From: DYMC01 sp035406705
GTDB lineage: Bacteria; Verrucomicrobiota; Lentisphaeria; Victivallales; GWF2-50-93
Reading direction: 5' to 3'
Assembly: GCA_964426675.1 (NCBI GenBank)
Contig: CAYRRM010000031.1
Location: 1-32,818 of the forward strand
Length of the DNA: 32,818 nucleotides
The notes under the pieces were generated by a model. It was not told the origin of the DNA and did not search any database. It was given only the letters and a program-made list of their open reading frames with translations. Position 1 is the first letter of the stretch. Every line of letters starts with the position of its first letter. Of the stretch, positions 1 through 9,800 are shown in pieces. The position numbers and the translations under genes are program-made.

Positions 1-90
1 GTTGAATGATTGGGAATAAATCAAAAAATCCTCTGAATTAAGACTGTTAATCGAAAGTATAATTATGCCAAAAATAAATATTTTAAACAT
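1..90 (-). CDS. Secreted protein of unknown function, N-terminal fragment (runs off the window)
   Basis: Only the first 30 codons are present. They read as a classic signal peptide: MFK, then a hydrophobic run IFIFGIIILSI, then a polar stretch NSLNSED. A strong AGGAG lies 5 nt before the ATG at 90, which supports this start. The frame stays open upstream for 52 more codons to an ATG at 246 that has its own AAGGAG about 12 nt ahead, so a longer protein is formally possible, but it would bury the signal peptide. It is downstream of, and on the same strand as, the prepilin-like gene, at the tail of the glycoside-uptake locus. Function cannot be assigned from this fragment. Confidence 0.6.
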   Translation of the reverse strand, partial: MFKIFIFGIIILSINSLNSEDFLIYSQSFN

Positions 91-293
91 CTTTTCTCCT
101 TTATTTATAGTATTAAGAATTTTTGTAAATTTTAAAAAGAAAGAGCGATATTTAAAGTTCTCTTCTAAAAGATTTCTGTTTGAAAAAGTTAAGAGGAGTT
201 GAATTCGAATTTTCAAATCGTTGGGTATTGTTTCTTTTTTATTCATTTTATTATTATTCTCCTTAATTTACAGTTAGTTATGCTTTATAACTT

Positions 294-1084
294 TTAATCA
301 CCTGGTGAAATAGTCCACATCCCTTTCGGCAGTACAAGTGTACCAGTGCCTACTGTTTCTTGAGGTTTGTATGAACGTGCGTGGCCATCAATAAAACCAT
401 AGTTCCAGCTTTTATTATGTAGTGGTAATGGAACTCCCCAAAAAGTATCTATATCGATTTGTTGGTTTGGATAATCAGTTACTGAGTTTGAGAAAAGAAA
501 AGCTTGATTATTGCGTTTAGGTCTTTCAAGAATCATTATTGTATTAGAGGGATCTTTGAAGTCCTTATAATTTTTGTCACAAACACCGTATTTGGTTCCA
601 CTTTGTTCTGTTCTTGTTATACTGTAAGGCGGGGATCACATTGATTGCCAAAAGCGTCAGCTCTTTCTAATCGATCAGATGGGCATACCTCCCATTTCCC
701 CCCCTGTCCTTTGATATAATATATTGGCTCTTTTTGAAGGTATGGCGAGCTAATTAATCGATCCCATGAAAGCCACCAATTTGAGGATCCTCCACCAGCC
801 ACAGCGCCGTTGTGCTCATCTGCATACATTTGAAAGGCTAAAAGCATTTGCTTCTCATTATTTATACAGACAATACTACGCCCCATTTCCTTTGCACTTT
901 TTAGTGCAGGTAAAAGTAGTCCTGCTAGAATCGCAATTATCGCAATTACTATAAGTAATTCAATAAGGGTGAACGCCTTTCTTAAAAGATTAATAAAGTG
1001 TCTTAACTTTAGGAAATAAATATATATTTTCTTATTCAACAAGATGCATTTATCATAATTCCGATGTCCCACTTTTTCTATCAT
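294..1084 (-). pseudogene. Prepilin-like (type II pseudopilin / DUF1559-type) protein, frameshifted
   Basis: The first part (1084 down to about 630) starts with a 42-residue leader and then the prepilin signature FTLIELLIVIAIIAILAG, followed by LLPALKSAKE and a globular body including CPSDR. In this frame it stops at TAA 617-619. The second part, in another frame, carries on the same fold (SITRTEQSGTKYGVC, later WNYGFIDGHARSY, matching the X-DG-H ending of this family) to TAA 294-296. Joined near 625-635 the two would give a protein of about 260 residues of usual family length. A one-base loss in the CCCCGCC stretch explains the break. AGAGGAG precedes the ATG at 1084. The residue before the cleavage point is Ala rather than Gly, and the leader is longer than usual. 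Either a true pseudogene or a sequencing indel. Such proteins are exported and anchored by the N-terminal helix. Confidence 0.8.
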
Positions 1085-1154
1085 TTTATCTTCTCCTCTT
1101 TTATATGATAACTAAGCATTTAAATTATTAGATTAATTTAAATAAAACAAAAAA

Positions 1155-3443
1155 TTATTTTTTTATCATTTTCAGTAAAAAAATTCCAGGGATGCTTTTT
1201 TCTGGTTGAGAGTTAAAAGAGACAGTTACTTTGTTCTTATTATGAGTTAGTTCTAATGGAATATCGTATGTAATATCTATGAAATCTCCGGGTTTATCTA
1301 TGTGTAACTTTTGTGAAGCTATTTTTTGTTTATCAATGAGAATATCGAAATTATATTCTGTCCAATTTCCTCCCCAATATGTAACTATAAGCTGCATTGG
1401 TGTGGAAGGATTTACTCTCATATCGTATGAAAACCATCCATTAATTTCTGTATTTCGTCCTTTGTGCTCCATAAAATCAATAATATTACTGTTAACGCTT
1501 TGTATGTTGTGTTCTATCTCAGATTGCTGAAAACCGGGTTGTACGAGGTCTATTATTGCATTTTCTTTTTGGATTTCTAGTTCTTCTCTACTTCGATATT
1601 CATTTTCTTTACTAAGCCATTCTTGTTTTGTTATTAAATGAAAGTAAACAGCATAGTGTTCTTGGTATATCTTATAAAGTGGAATAAATGTCAGATTTTT
1701 AGGACGAGTGACCGTATTACTTTCAAATTCAGTCAATGATTTTCCTGTTGGTTTTATCGATGAAATAATTTCATTTGTTGTATTAGCAATTAAAATTGGT
1801 GGTATTTCATCTGTTTTTCCTCTTGCTAATAAATGATTTGAAAATCGTTTTCTTGCTGGATTATTTTCATCTTTATCTGGAGAAACAATAGCGGCCATAA
1901 CCATAGGACCATACATTAATGCTATAATTTTTCCATTTGAAAATGGAAGTGTTTCTATCCTTAAATCCATTGGTAATTCAACTTCCATTACATCTCCATT
2001 TTTCCATGTAGATTCTATGGAAATATAAGAGCTTGGTATAGACTTTAATAATACCTCTTTACTGTTAAGTTTTATTACAGGTTTTTTACACCAGTATGGA
2101 TGACGTAACTTTAATGTTAAGTTGATCGGATTTTTGCAGCTAAAAAGAAGTTTTATTTTTGTCCCTTCAGGGAAATCTGTTTCCTGAGTTAATTTAATTC
2201 CCTTTTCTGGCCAGTTAAGTTGACTACCAATGAAGAGATTTACCCATAATGTACTGTCGTTGTAATAGTAAATATATTCCCCATAACGAGCTGGATTTTC
2301 AAGACCTGTTCCTACGCAGCACCACCATGAGTCAAATTGTGTAGAGAAAACCTTGATACCAACAGAATCGAGACCGAGAAAATAACCAAATTCACCTGGT
2401 TGTCGACCGATATTCGCAAGAATATGATTTATTAATGCGCGTTCAACGAAATCCATATATTTTGCCTCTTGTTCCCATGAAAAAAGAATACCAGTAAGTT
2501 TTAACATATTATAAGTATTGCACGTTTCAGCAGTATATGTTGTTAATTTTTCAGGGAATTTTTCTGGTGGAAAAAAATGTTCGCTTTCACTATTTCCACC
2601 GATACAATAAGAACGTTTAAAAACAACATTATCCCAAAAGTTTTTTGCACCTTCTTGGAGATTTTTATTCTTACTTATATTATATTGCTTAGCAATGCCT
2701 ATTATTTTAGGAATTTGTGTATTTGCATGTAAACCATTGAGATTGTCTTTTCCTTGTTCAATTGGACACAAAACAGCATCATGATGAAAGTAATTTTCCG
2801 CCATTACAAGATAATAATTATTACCAGTATCCAGGTAGAGGTCAGTTAACACTTCGTTCATTCCACCGTGTTCACATTTTAGGATATTTTGTATTTGTTC
2901 ATGGCTTAATGGGGAGAGAATTGTGGCAAGCCAATCGGCTAACTTAATCTCAATATCAATTGCTTTTTTATAATTAGTATATCGGTAAGCATCGCGAAGT
3001 CCTGCAAATATCTTGTGCATGGTGTAAAATGGGACCCAGATTTTATTCAAAGAGAAAGCAGTTGTTTCAATTTTCCCATCATGAATCTCATTGAAGAGTT
3101 TTTTGTTTAGCGGAAAGAGGTACCCATCACCATTAGCATCCTGACATTTTTCTAACTCATCAATAATGTATTTTACCTTTGTTAAAAATATTTCATCGTT
3201 TGTAGTAGCATACATTATTGACAGAGCTGATAAGTAGTGTCCAAGGCTGTGTCCTGCTATGTCCCTGGCCTCCCAACCTCCATAACGTTTTGCTTTTAGA
3301 GGCAATCCTGCTTGTTCACGGAATGGTGCAATAAGCCTGTCCTCTTCAATACTAAGAAGATATTTTTTGTGAATATCCTGGCGTTCCTTAAATGGACCAT
3401 TTTTAAGATGAATTTTTGATAAATGAAAGGGGTGTGCTTGCAT
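1155..3443 (-). CDS. GH127-family glycoside hydrolase (beta-L-arabinofuranosidase-like, DUF1680)
   Basis: This is a 762-residue protein of GH127. Characterised members (HypBA1 type) release beta-L-arabinofuranose from oligoarabinosides, including hydroxyproline-linked ones, using a Cys nucleophile beside a Zn held by Glu and Cys. Numbered from the chosen start, GGWEARDIAGHSLGHYLSA lies near 55-73, the E-T-C triad with TYNMLKLT near 306-314, and WWCCVGTGLENPARYGE near 373-389, giving the Glu-X-Cys and Cys-Cys ligands. The C-terminal ~120 residues look like the beta-sandwich extension seen in larger members (YDMRVNPSTPMQLIVTYWGG). The frame is open to an ATG at 3563 that would overlap the ATPase gene, but AAGGAG lies 6 nt before the ATG at 3443, which I chose. 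No signal peptide is visible, so it probably acts in the cytoplasm on imported substrate. Family is certain; substrate is inferred. Confidence 0.9.
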   Translation of the reverse strand: MQAHPFHLSKIHLKNGPFKERQDIHKKYLLSIEEDRLIAPFREQAGLPLKAKRYGGWEARDIAGHSLGHYLSALSIMYATTNDEIFLTKVKYIIDELEKCQDANGDGYLFPLNKKLFNEIHDGKIETTAFSLNKIWVPFYTMHKIFAGLRDAYRYTNYKKAIDIEIKLADWLATILSPLSHEQIQNILKCEHGGMNEVLTDLYLDTGNNYYLVMAENYFHHDAVLCPIEQGKDNLNGLHANTQIPKIIGIAKQYNISKNKNLQEGAKNFWDNVVFKRSYCIGGNSESEHFFPPEKFPEKLTTYTAETCNTYNMLKLTGILFSWEQEAKYMDFVERALINHILANIGRQPGEFGYFLGLDSVGIKVFSTQFDSWWCCVGTGLENPARYGEYIYYYNDSTLWVNLFIGSQLNWPEKGIKLTQETDFPEGTKIKLLFSCKNPINLTLKLRHPYWCKKPVIKLNSKEVLLKSIPSSYISIESTWKNGDVMEVELPMDLRIETLPFSNGKIIALMYGPMVMAAIVSPDKDENNPARKRFSNHLLARGKTDEIPPILIANTTNEIISSIKPTGKSLTEFESNTVTRPKNLTFIPLYKIYQEHYAVYFHLITKQEWLSKENEYRSREELEIQKENAIIDLVQPGFQQSEIEHNIQSVNSNIIDFMEHKGRNTEINGWFSYDMRVNPSTPMQLIVTYWGGNWTEYNFDILIDKQKIASQKLHIDKPGDFIDITYDIPLELTHNKNKVTVSFNSQPEKSIPGIFLLKMIKK

Positions 3444-3449
3444 ATATAA

Positions 3450-3455
3450 CTCCTT
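3450..3455 (-). promoter_or_regulatory. Ribosome binding site deciding the GH127 start
   Basis: AAGGAG inside a run of A on the minus strand, 6 nt before the ATG at 3443. It lies inside the longer open frame that begins at 3563 and argues that the extra 40 codons are not translated. Confidence 0.7.
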
Positions 3456-3522
3456 TTTTTTTTGAACTTCATAATCTTCAAGATTTATACTATAGTATCC
3501 AAAGAGATTAGATAATAATTTT

Positions 3523-4587
3523 TTATTTTGTTGTAATATTGCATGCAACATAATGATCATCATTTATTTTTATTAAATTTTGTTCTTCTCTTGAGCAATC
3601 ATTAGTATGTATGGGACAACGAGAAAAAAAACTGCAACCGGATGGTAGATTACTAATATCTGGCAACTCTGATTGTTCATTGGGAATTAGATGAATATCT
3701 GGATCTGGAGAAGGAACCGAAGAAAGCAGGAGTCTGGTATATGGATGCATTGGGTTATGGAAAAGCTCTTCTGTCTTAGCAAGTTCAACAATTTTTCCAC
3801 AATACATCACTGCAATATTATCACAAATATGTTTTACAATTCCAATATTGTGAGATATAAAAATATATGTAAGACCAAGTTCTTTTTGAAGGTCCTGTAA
3901 CAAATTTATCACTTGAGCCTGGACAGATACATCTAAAGCAGAAACTGCTTCATCACATACTACCAGAGATGGATGCATGATCAGGGCTCTAGCTATACCT
4001 ATTCTCTGCCTTTGTCCCCCGCTGAAAGCATGAGGGTATCGATGCATGTACTCAGGCCTCAAGCCGACTTTTTGCAACATACCAGCAACTCTATCTTCAA
4101 GTTCCTGTCCTTTAGCTAATCCATGTATAATAAGTGGTTCACTTACAATCTCTTTTACTGTCATTCTAGGATTTAAACTTGAGTAAGGGTCTTGAAAAAT
4201 CATTTGCATCTTTGTTCGTAAAGGCTTCAATTTTTTTTCTGGGATTTTACATATATCTACGTATTTATTTGAAAGATCGAAAAGGACTGTCCCTGCATCA
4301 GGATTAATTGCTCTTAAAATTGTCCTTCCAACAGTCGTTTTTCCGCAACCACTTTCACCTACGAGCCCAAGAGTTTTGCCTAAAAATAAATTAAAACTAA
4401 TATTATCTACAGCTTTAATGAATCCTACCTTTTTTCTAATAAATGAATTACTGTATATTGGAAAATATTTACAGAGATTTTTTACTTGTAGGAGCGGAAA
4501 ATGATCACCGTTTAGATCATTAGTATCAAGTCTGTTTTTCGCATAATCGAAAATTATATCTTTTAATTCAAAATCAAGATTATTCAT
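3523..4587 (-). CDS. Opp/Dpp-type ABC importer ATPase, second nucleotide-binding subunit (OppF/DppF-like)
   Basis: This 354-residue cytoplasmic ATPase drives import with the partner ATPase just upstream. Visible motifs are Walker A GESGCGKTTVGRT, the Q-loop segment MIFQDPYSSLNPRMT, the signature FSGGQRQRIGIARAL, Walker B LVVCDE followed by AVSALDVSVQAQ, and the switch His in FISHNIG. The C-terminal oligopeptide/dipeptide extension is present (HPYTRLLLSSVP, then a four-Cys segment GCSFFSRCPIHTNDC that binds an Fe-S cluster in some relatives). Walker B is followed by A-V-S-A-L-D, the form usual in OppF/DppF. It is the fifth gene of the minus-strand operon, 31 bp after the other ATPase. The ribosome site is weak, so translation may depend on the upstream gene. 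Confidence 0.93.
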   Translation of the reverse strand: MNNLDFELKDIIFDYAKNRLDTNDLNGDHFPLLQVKNLCKYFPIYSNSFIRKKVGFIKAVDNISFNLFLGKTLGLVGESGCGKTTVGRTILRAINPDAGTVLFDLSNKYVDICKIPEKKLKPLRTKMQMIFQDPYSSLNPRMTVKEIVSEPLIIHGLAKGQELEDRVAGMLQKVGLRPEYMHRYPHAFSGGQRQRIGIARALIMHPSLVVCDEAVSALDVSVQAQVINLLQDLQKELGLTYIFISHNIGIVKHICDNIAVMYCGKIVELAKTEELFHNPMHPYTRLLLSSVPSPDPDIHLIPNEQSELPDISNLPSGCSFFSRCPIHTNDCSREEQNLIKINDDHYVACNITTK

Positions 4588-4618
4588 ATCAATCTCTGTA
4601 ATTTTTTATTAATTATTT

Positions 4619-5674
4619 TTAAATTTCTTTAATTCTTGCGCATGCGACAAAATGGTTTTTAGTTATTTCTTCCAGAGGAGGAGGGTTACCTACATTACAG
4701 ATGCCATCTTTGAAATATTCGCATCGAGGATAAAATGCACACCCTGATGGTATATTTAAAAGAGATGGAACGCTTCCTTTTATAGAAAAAAGGCGATTTG
4801 CGTTATTATCAAAGCCAGGTAAAGACTTAATAAGTCCTTTTGTATATGGATGTTGTGGATTTTTCAATATTGTTTTTACATTTGCTTTCTCTACAATTTT
4901 CCCAAGATACATTATTGATACGTCGTCAGCCATCTGAGCAACAACGCCTAAATCATGTGTAATTAGTAAAATAGATGTCCCCAATTCTTGTTGGAGCTTT
5001 TTTATTAAAAAAATTATTTGAGCCTGAATAGTAACATCAAGTGCAGTGGTTGGCTCATCTGCTATTAACAATTCTGGATTACAAACTAATGCCATTGCTA
5101 TCATTGCCCTTTGTCTCATGCCACCACTCATCTCAAAAGGATATTGGAATATTCTCTTTTCAGGAAAGGAAATTCCTACTTTTCGCATCATTTCAATTGC
5201 TTTGTCTTTTGCTTCTTGTTTTGATATTTTTTGATGCAGTAAAATTGCTTCACATATTTGATCTCCTATAGTATGAACGGGACTAAAGGCTGTCATTGGT
5301 TCCTGAAAAATCATGCTAATCTTACCACCCCTGATCTTGTAAAGCATCTTATCATTATCGCTTAACTTGACCATATCAACTGAATATCCATCTAAAGAGT
5401 TAAAAACTATGGAACCTTCAACAATTTTGCCGGGAGCTTGAATCAGTTTTAATATTGAATAACTTGTAACTGTCTTTCCACACCCTGATTCACCGACTAA
5501 TGCCATTACTTTACCTCGTTCTATAGTAAAACTTACCCCATTAACAGCTTGCAAGCATCCCTCCATAACGTTAAAGACAACTTTTAAGTTTTGAACATTT
5601 AGTAGCAATGATGATGAATATTTTGAAGTTGGATGCGCTGCACTATCTTTCAATTTTTTTTCTTTTTCTGACAT
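4619..5674 (-). CDS. Opp/Dpp-type ABC importer ATPase, first nucleotide-binding subunit (OppD/DppD-like)
   Basis: This 351-residue ATPase pairs with the downstream OppF/DppF-like subunit. Motifs are Walker A GESGCGKTVTSYS, MIFQEPMTAFSPVHTIGDQ, signature MSGGMRQRAMIAMAL, Walker B LLIADEPTTALDVTIQAQ, and the H-loop LLITHDLGVVAQ. The C-terminal extension has HPYTKGLIKSLPG and the Cys cluster GCAFYPRCEYFKDGIC. S-G-G-M-R-Q-R is the OppD/DppD-type signature, which separates it from its neighbour. AGAGGA lies about 9 nt before the ATG at 5674. It lies 41 bp after the second permease gene in the same operon. Confidence 0.93.
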   Translation of the reverse strand: MSEKEKKLKDSAAHPTSKYSSSLLLNVQNLKVVFNVMEGCLQAVNGVSFTIERGKVMALVGESGCGKTVTSYSILKLIQAPGKIVEGSIVFNSLDGYSVDMVKLSDNDKMLYKIRGGKISMIFQEPMTAFSPVHTIGDQICEAILLHQKISKQEAKDKAIEMMRKVGISFPEKRIFQYPFEMSGGMRQRAMIAMALVCNPELLIADEPTTALDVTIQAQIIFLIKKLQQELGTSILLITHDLGVVAQMADDVSIMYLGKIVEKANVKTILKNPQHPYTKGLIKSLPGFDNNANRLFSIKGSVPSLLNIPSGCAFYPRCEYFKDGICNVGNPPPLEEITKNHFVACARIKEI

Positions 5675-5715
5675 TTATAAAATCCTCTCAAAAGTTAAAT
5701 TTTTATTGCATATAT

Positions 5716-6846
5716 TTATGAATGGTATGGATCGGCTGCATCACGAAGGCCATCACCTATAAAATTAAAAGACATGACAATCAAAATAATAAAAACAACT
5801 GGCAGTAATAACCACGGATAGGTCTTAACTACCTGCATACTCATACAGTCCTGTAGCATTACTCCTAAACTAATTGTTGGCGATTTTAATCCAAGACCTA
5901 AGAAACTGAGACTTGTTTCGCCTAATATCATTCCCGGGATAGCCATAGTAATTGTAACGATTATATGACTAGTGAACCCTGGTATCAAATGTTTAAAGAT
6001 AATGCGGATATTGTTTGCCCCAAGTAATCTTACTGCAGTTATATAATCTTCTTCACGTAGACTTAATATTTTCCCTCTCACAACACGAGCTAGTCCCGTC
6101 CACCCAATAAGAGAAAGAATTAATGTAATACCAAAATAAATCTGTAAGTTGCTCCACGTTCTTGGCAAAGCTGCTCCTAAAGCTAACCAAAGAGGTAATT
6201 TTGGGAAAGCATTTATGATTTCAATTATTCGTTGTATGATGGTATCAACTATTCCACCAAAGAAACCAGAAATCCCTCCAACAGTCACACCAAGAAAAAA
6301 AGAAAGAAAGATAGAAATAAGTCCGATAGAGAGAGAAATTCTTGAACCAATTATTAGTCGACTAAAGATATCGCGACCAAATTTATCCCCACCAAATAAA
6401 AGGAATTTTAAATTATTATCTTTTTCTGTTTTCGTTGAAATCTTTGATATATCTACTCCGAAAAAATGTAGATTAGATGGAATAATCCCACCAATTTTAT
6501 ATTCATATCCCCGAACAAAAAATGCAAGTGGAATAATTTTTTCTTTATCCTCAATATAATATCTTTCTAATGTGACGGGGTCTGTTAATTGCTTCATAGA
6601 GTAAGCGTAAAATCCTCTTTTTATGTTGAACCTTGGAAGATTAGGGGGGCTATATATGTTTTTGATACTAATTTCATATGGTTGGTTAACCGAAAAAAAG
6701 TCAGCAAAAAAAGAAATGAAATAAAGACCACATATTAATATTCCAGAGAATGAAGCTAGCTTATGTTTATGAAAACGAAGACCAATCAACTCCCATTGAC
6801 TCATCGAAGATAGATCTAATTTTTTCTTCTCTTTTTTTATTTTCAC
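5716..6846 (-). CDS. Opp/Dpp-type ABC importer permease (OppC/DppC-like)
   Basis: This inner-membrane permease of about 376 residues forms the second half of the channel. The N-terminal OppC domain is seen (MSQWELIGLRFHKHKLASFSGILI, first TM). A periplasmic insert of roughly 100 residues (VNQPYEISIKNIYSPP to GGIIPSNLHFFGVD) follows, then FGGDKFGRDIFSRLIIGSRISL and the core of five TM helices. The ATPase-coupling loop is DYITAVRLLGANNIRIIFKHLIPG, and LGETSLSFLGLGL and the DGLRDAADP end are typical of OppC/DppC. Two in-frame GTG starts exist, 6855 and 6846. AGGAAG lies 8 nt before the second but overlaps the first, so 6846 is preferred. It follows the SBP-permease fusion by about 34 bp. Confidence 0.9.
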   Translation of the reverse strand: MKIKKEKKKLDLSSMSQWELIGLRFHKHKLASFSGILICGLYFISFFADFFSVNQPYEISIKNIYSPPNLPRFNIKRGFYAYSMKQLTDPVTLERYYIEDKEKIIPLAFFVRGYEYKIGGIIPSNLHFFGVDISKISTKTEKDNNLKFLLFGGDKFGRDIFSRLIIGSRISLSIGLISIFLSFFLGVTVGGISGFFGGIVDTIIQRIIEIINAFPKLPLWLALGAALPRTWSNLQIYFGITLILSLIGWTGLARVVRGKILSLREEDYITAVRLLGANNIRIIFKHLIPGFTSHIIVTITMAIPGMILGETSLSFLGLGLKSPTISLGVMLQDCMSMQVVKTYPWLLLPVVFIILIVMSFNFIGDGLRDAADPYHS

Positions 6847-6880
6847 AAATTTCACTTCCTTTTATTATTTTTTGTTATTT

Positions 6881-9800
6881 TTACCTATTTATTTTCCCTT
6901 CCAACCTTATTCTTGGATCCACGATAACCAGTAGCAGATCGCTGACTAATGTGCCAACTACACTCAACATACTAAGCACCATTAACATGGATCCAGCGAG
7001 GAACATATCCTGTTGAAGGATTGCATCTAATTGCATGGGACCAATTGTTGGTAGACTCATAACGATAGAAATTATAGCTCCACCGGAGATCAATTCAGGG
7101 AATATTCCTCCAATTCCGGATATAAATGGATTTAATGCAACACGAACTGGATATTTGATAAGTAGCTTTAATGGAGTTACTCCCTTTGCTTTAGCTGTAA
7201 TAACGTAAGGTTTTTTGAGTTCATCAAGCAAGTTGGCTCTCATAACACGGATCATCCCTGCAGTCCCAGTTATCCCTTGAATAAAAATAGGTAACCATAA
7301 GTGTTTCAATAAATCAAAAAATTTTCCAATAGTCCATCCAGTTTGAGCCGCATACTCAGGCGAAAAAAGTCCTGATAGATTTGCACCAAATAGTCGTTCT
7401 GATGCAAACATCAATAGTAAAGCAAGAAGAAAACCAGGAATACACATTCCAATAAAACCAAGAAAAGTGAAAAAATAGTCAAAGATTGAATACTGTCTTA
7501 CCGCAGAATATACTCCAATAGGTAAGGCTATGAGCCACGTAAACAATATCGTTCCGAGAGATAGAAGAAATGTAAAAAAGAGACGATCTCCAACTTTCTG
7601 ATTGACCGGAACAAAATCTAACATTGAGCGGCCCATATTTCCTTGAAGTAATCCTTCATCTTTCTTTGAGAAAGTACAGAACCAATCTAAACCTATCCAC
7701 CATGTATATCGTTTCCATGCGGGATCTTCCATTCTAAACATTTTCTTTATATCTTCTATCAATTGTTTATCAACAACAGTTCCTTGCTCTTGTAATTGAA
7801 TTATCTTGCTTGTTACTGCATCTCCTGGAGGTATATCTATTATTATAAATGAAATAACAGATATTAAAAATAAAGTCGGTATCATGATTAGAAGTCTTTT
7901 TGCAATATAAGGAGAACGAATAGAAAACAAAATAATAAGTAAAATTAGCGAAATTAAAAGGCCATATTTGATAATTGAACTAAAAAGAATACTAAGATTA
8001 GAATTTTCTTTTGAATTTGATATACCTTGATAAATATCCTCTTTACATAGAGGACGTATTGGTTTTAAATATTTTAATTCAGTAACAATGTCAGAAAATT
8101 CTTTAGCAGAGAATTGAGGTTTTTCCCAGAACCATGTTTCTGGATAAAGATTTGAAGGACTTAAAAAATCCCAAGAATAGACAGCTTTTTGTGGAACATT
8201 TTTAAAGCCATCTTTCACAATTGTTAACGCTGGTAATGGGGTGGTAAAATTTAATACGTATACGTTTTCAGATGCAATATTCAGGATTTCTTTAAAAATT
8301 TTTTTTCTTTCTTCATAAGAAGAGACAAGTTTTAAGTTTTCATACAATTCCATTGCCTTATAACAAGGATCAGTAAGAGGTGGTCTTGCTCCATTAGAAG
8401 AACCTTTTTCAGAGTACATCCCTCCAGAAGAATACCAAATACCATACTTAATTGCAAAATTTGATTCTACCGAATATGGGAAGTAATATCGTGGATCAAG
8501 TATAGGTAAATAAGCACCATACCCTCCCCATACAGAGAAATCATGAAGACCAGCTGATTTTTCTACGTAAAATATTGTTCGTTCCATGGGACGAAGTCTG
8601 GCTTTTATCCCTACTTTTCTCCAATCATTTACGACAAATTCAGCGGGGCCTTCTCCTGTAAAACTACAATAATTTATATCAAAGAGAAGAGCCTTCCTTC
8701 CAGGGAAACATCTATACCCATCATGATCTCGCTCAGTTAGACCACAACTATCTAACAATTTGTTGGCCCTATCTGGATCATATGAAGAATACTCATCTAT
8801 AAAATCATCATAATAAAAAAGAGAGCCCTTAGGTTGTCTTATTTGTGATGGTTGAGCAACTCCTGAATATACAGCGTCAACGATAGCTTTTCTATTTATT
8901 GCTAAAGAAAGAGCTTGCCTAAAACGTTTATCTTTCAATAATTGAGCTTTTTGTTTGCTTTCTTCATCGGTAGGTTCAAAACGACGATTTATATTGATAG
9001 AAATTCCAAAATTTGAACCGTCACCATTTAATAAGTGATAAACTTGATATCCATATTGTTTTCTTTGTTTCATTAACATTGTATAGTCCTGATTTCTTAT
9101 ATAACGTGCTTGCATGGTCACTTCCCCCTGCGCGGCTGAAATCGTTAACATATCCATAGTTTTATCAGTTACTACAATCCTATCAATATAAGGAAGTTGC
9201 CTACCTTTTTCATCTACAGCCCAGAAATAAGGATTCCGTACATATGATATTGGAGAAGTAATTTTTTCTGTGCGTATAATCCAGGGATTTAAAGAGGGTT
9301 TTTCTACATGTGAACGAGCAAAAGAGTAAACGGCTTCAGAATTTATCAGATTATGTTGATTCATTACTTTGTTTATTAGTTCCTTATTACCTTTCTGAGG
9401 GTGAAATTTTTCCAGAAAATGTTTTGGTGACGCACACATCCAGGGGTAAGATGCTACTCGTTCTAAAAATAGAGGATAAGGTGCGCAAAAAGTGAACTGT
9501 ATAGTATAATCATCTATAAGGTTAACTTTCATGGGTTCCCCTCTATGTATAAATTCTTGAGATGGGCCAGATTTATTAACTGTTTTATCTATTTGCTCTG
9601 ACTCCCACCAATAAAGAATATCGTTAGCGGAAAAAGGATGACCATCACTCCATTTCATGCCTCTTCTAAGGTAAAACGTAAAGGAAGTAGCATCTTCATT
9701 TACTGTAAAGCTTTTTGCTACATTTGGAACTAATGGGTATCCTTGTGGACTCCAACGGATTAACGTAACAGGCTCCATTCTCACTCCTCCAAGGTCTTTT

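Noticed and set aside
3444..3563. Longer GH127 start at 3563
   Set aside because: It would overlap the ATPase gene, adds 40 residues without resemblance to the family, and bypasses a strong ribosome site at 3450-3455.
6149..6559. 136-codon plus-strand frame inside the OppC-like gene
   Set aside because: Opposite a clearly conserved permease; no homology or ribosome site.
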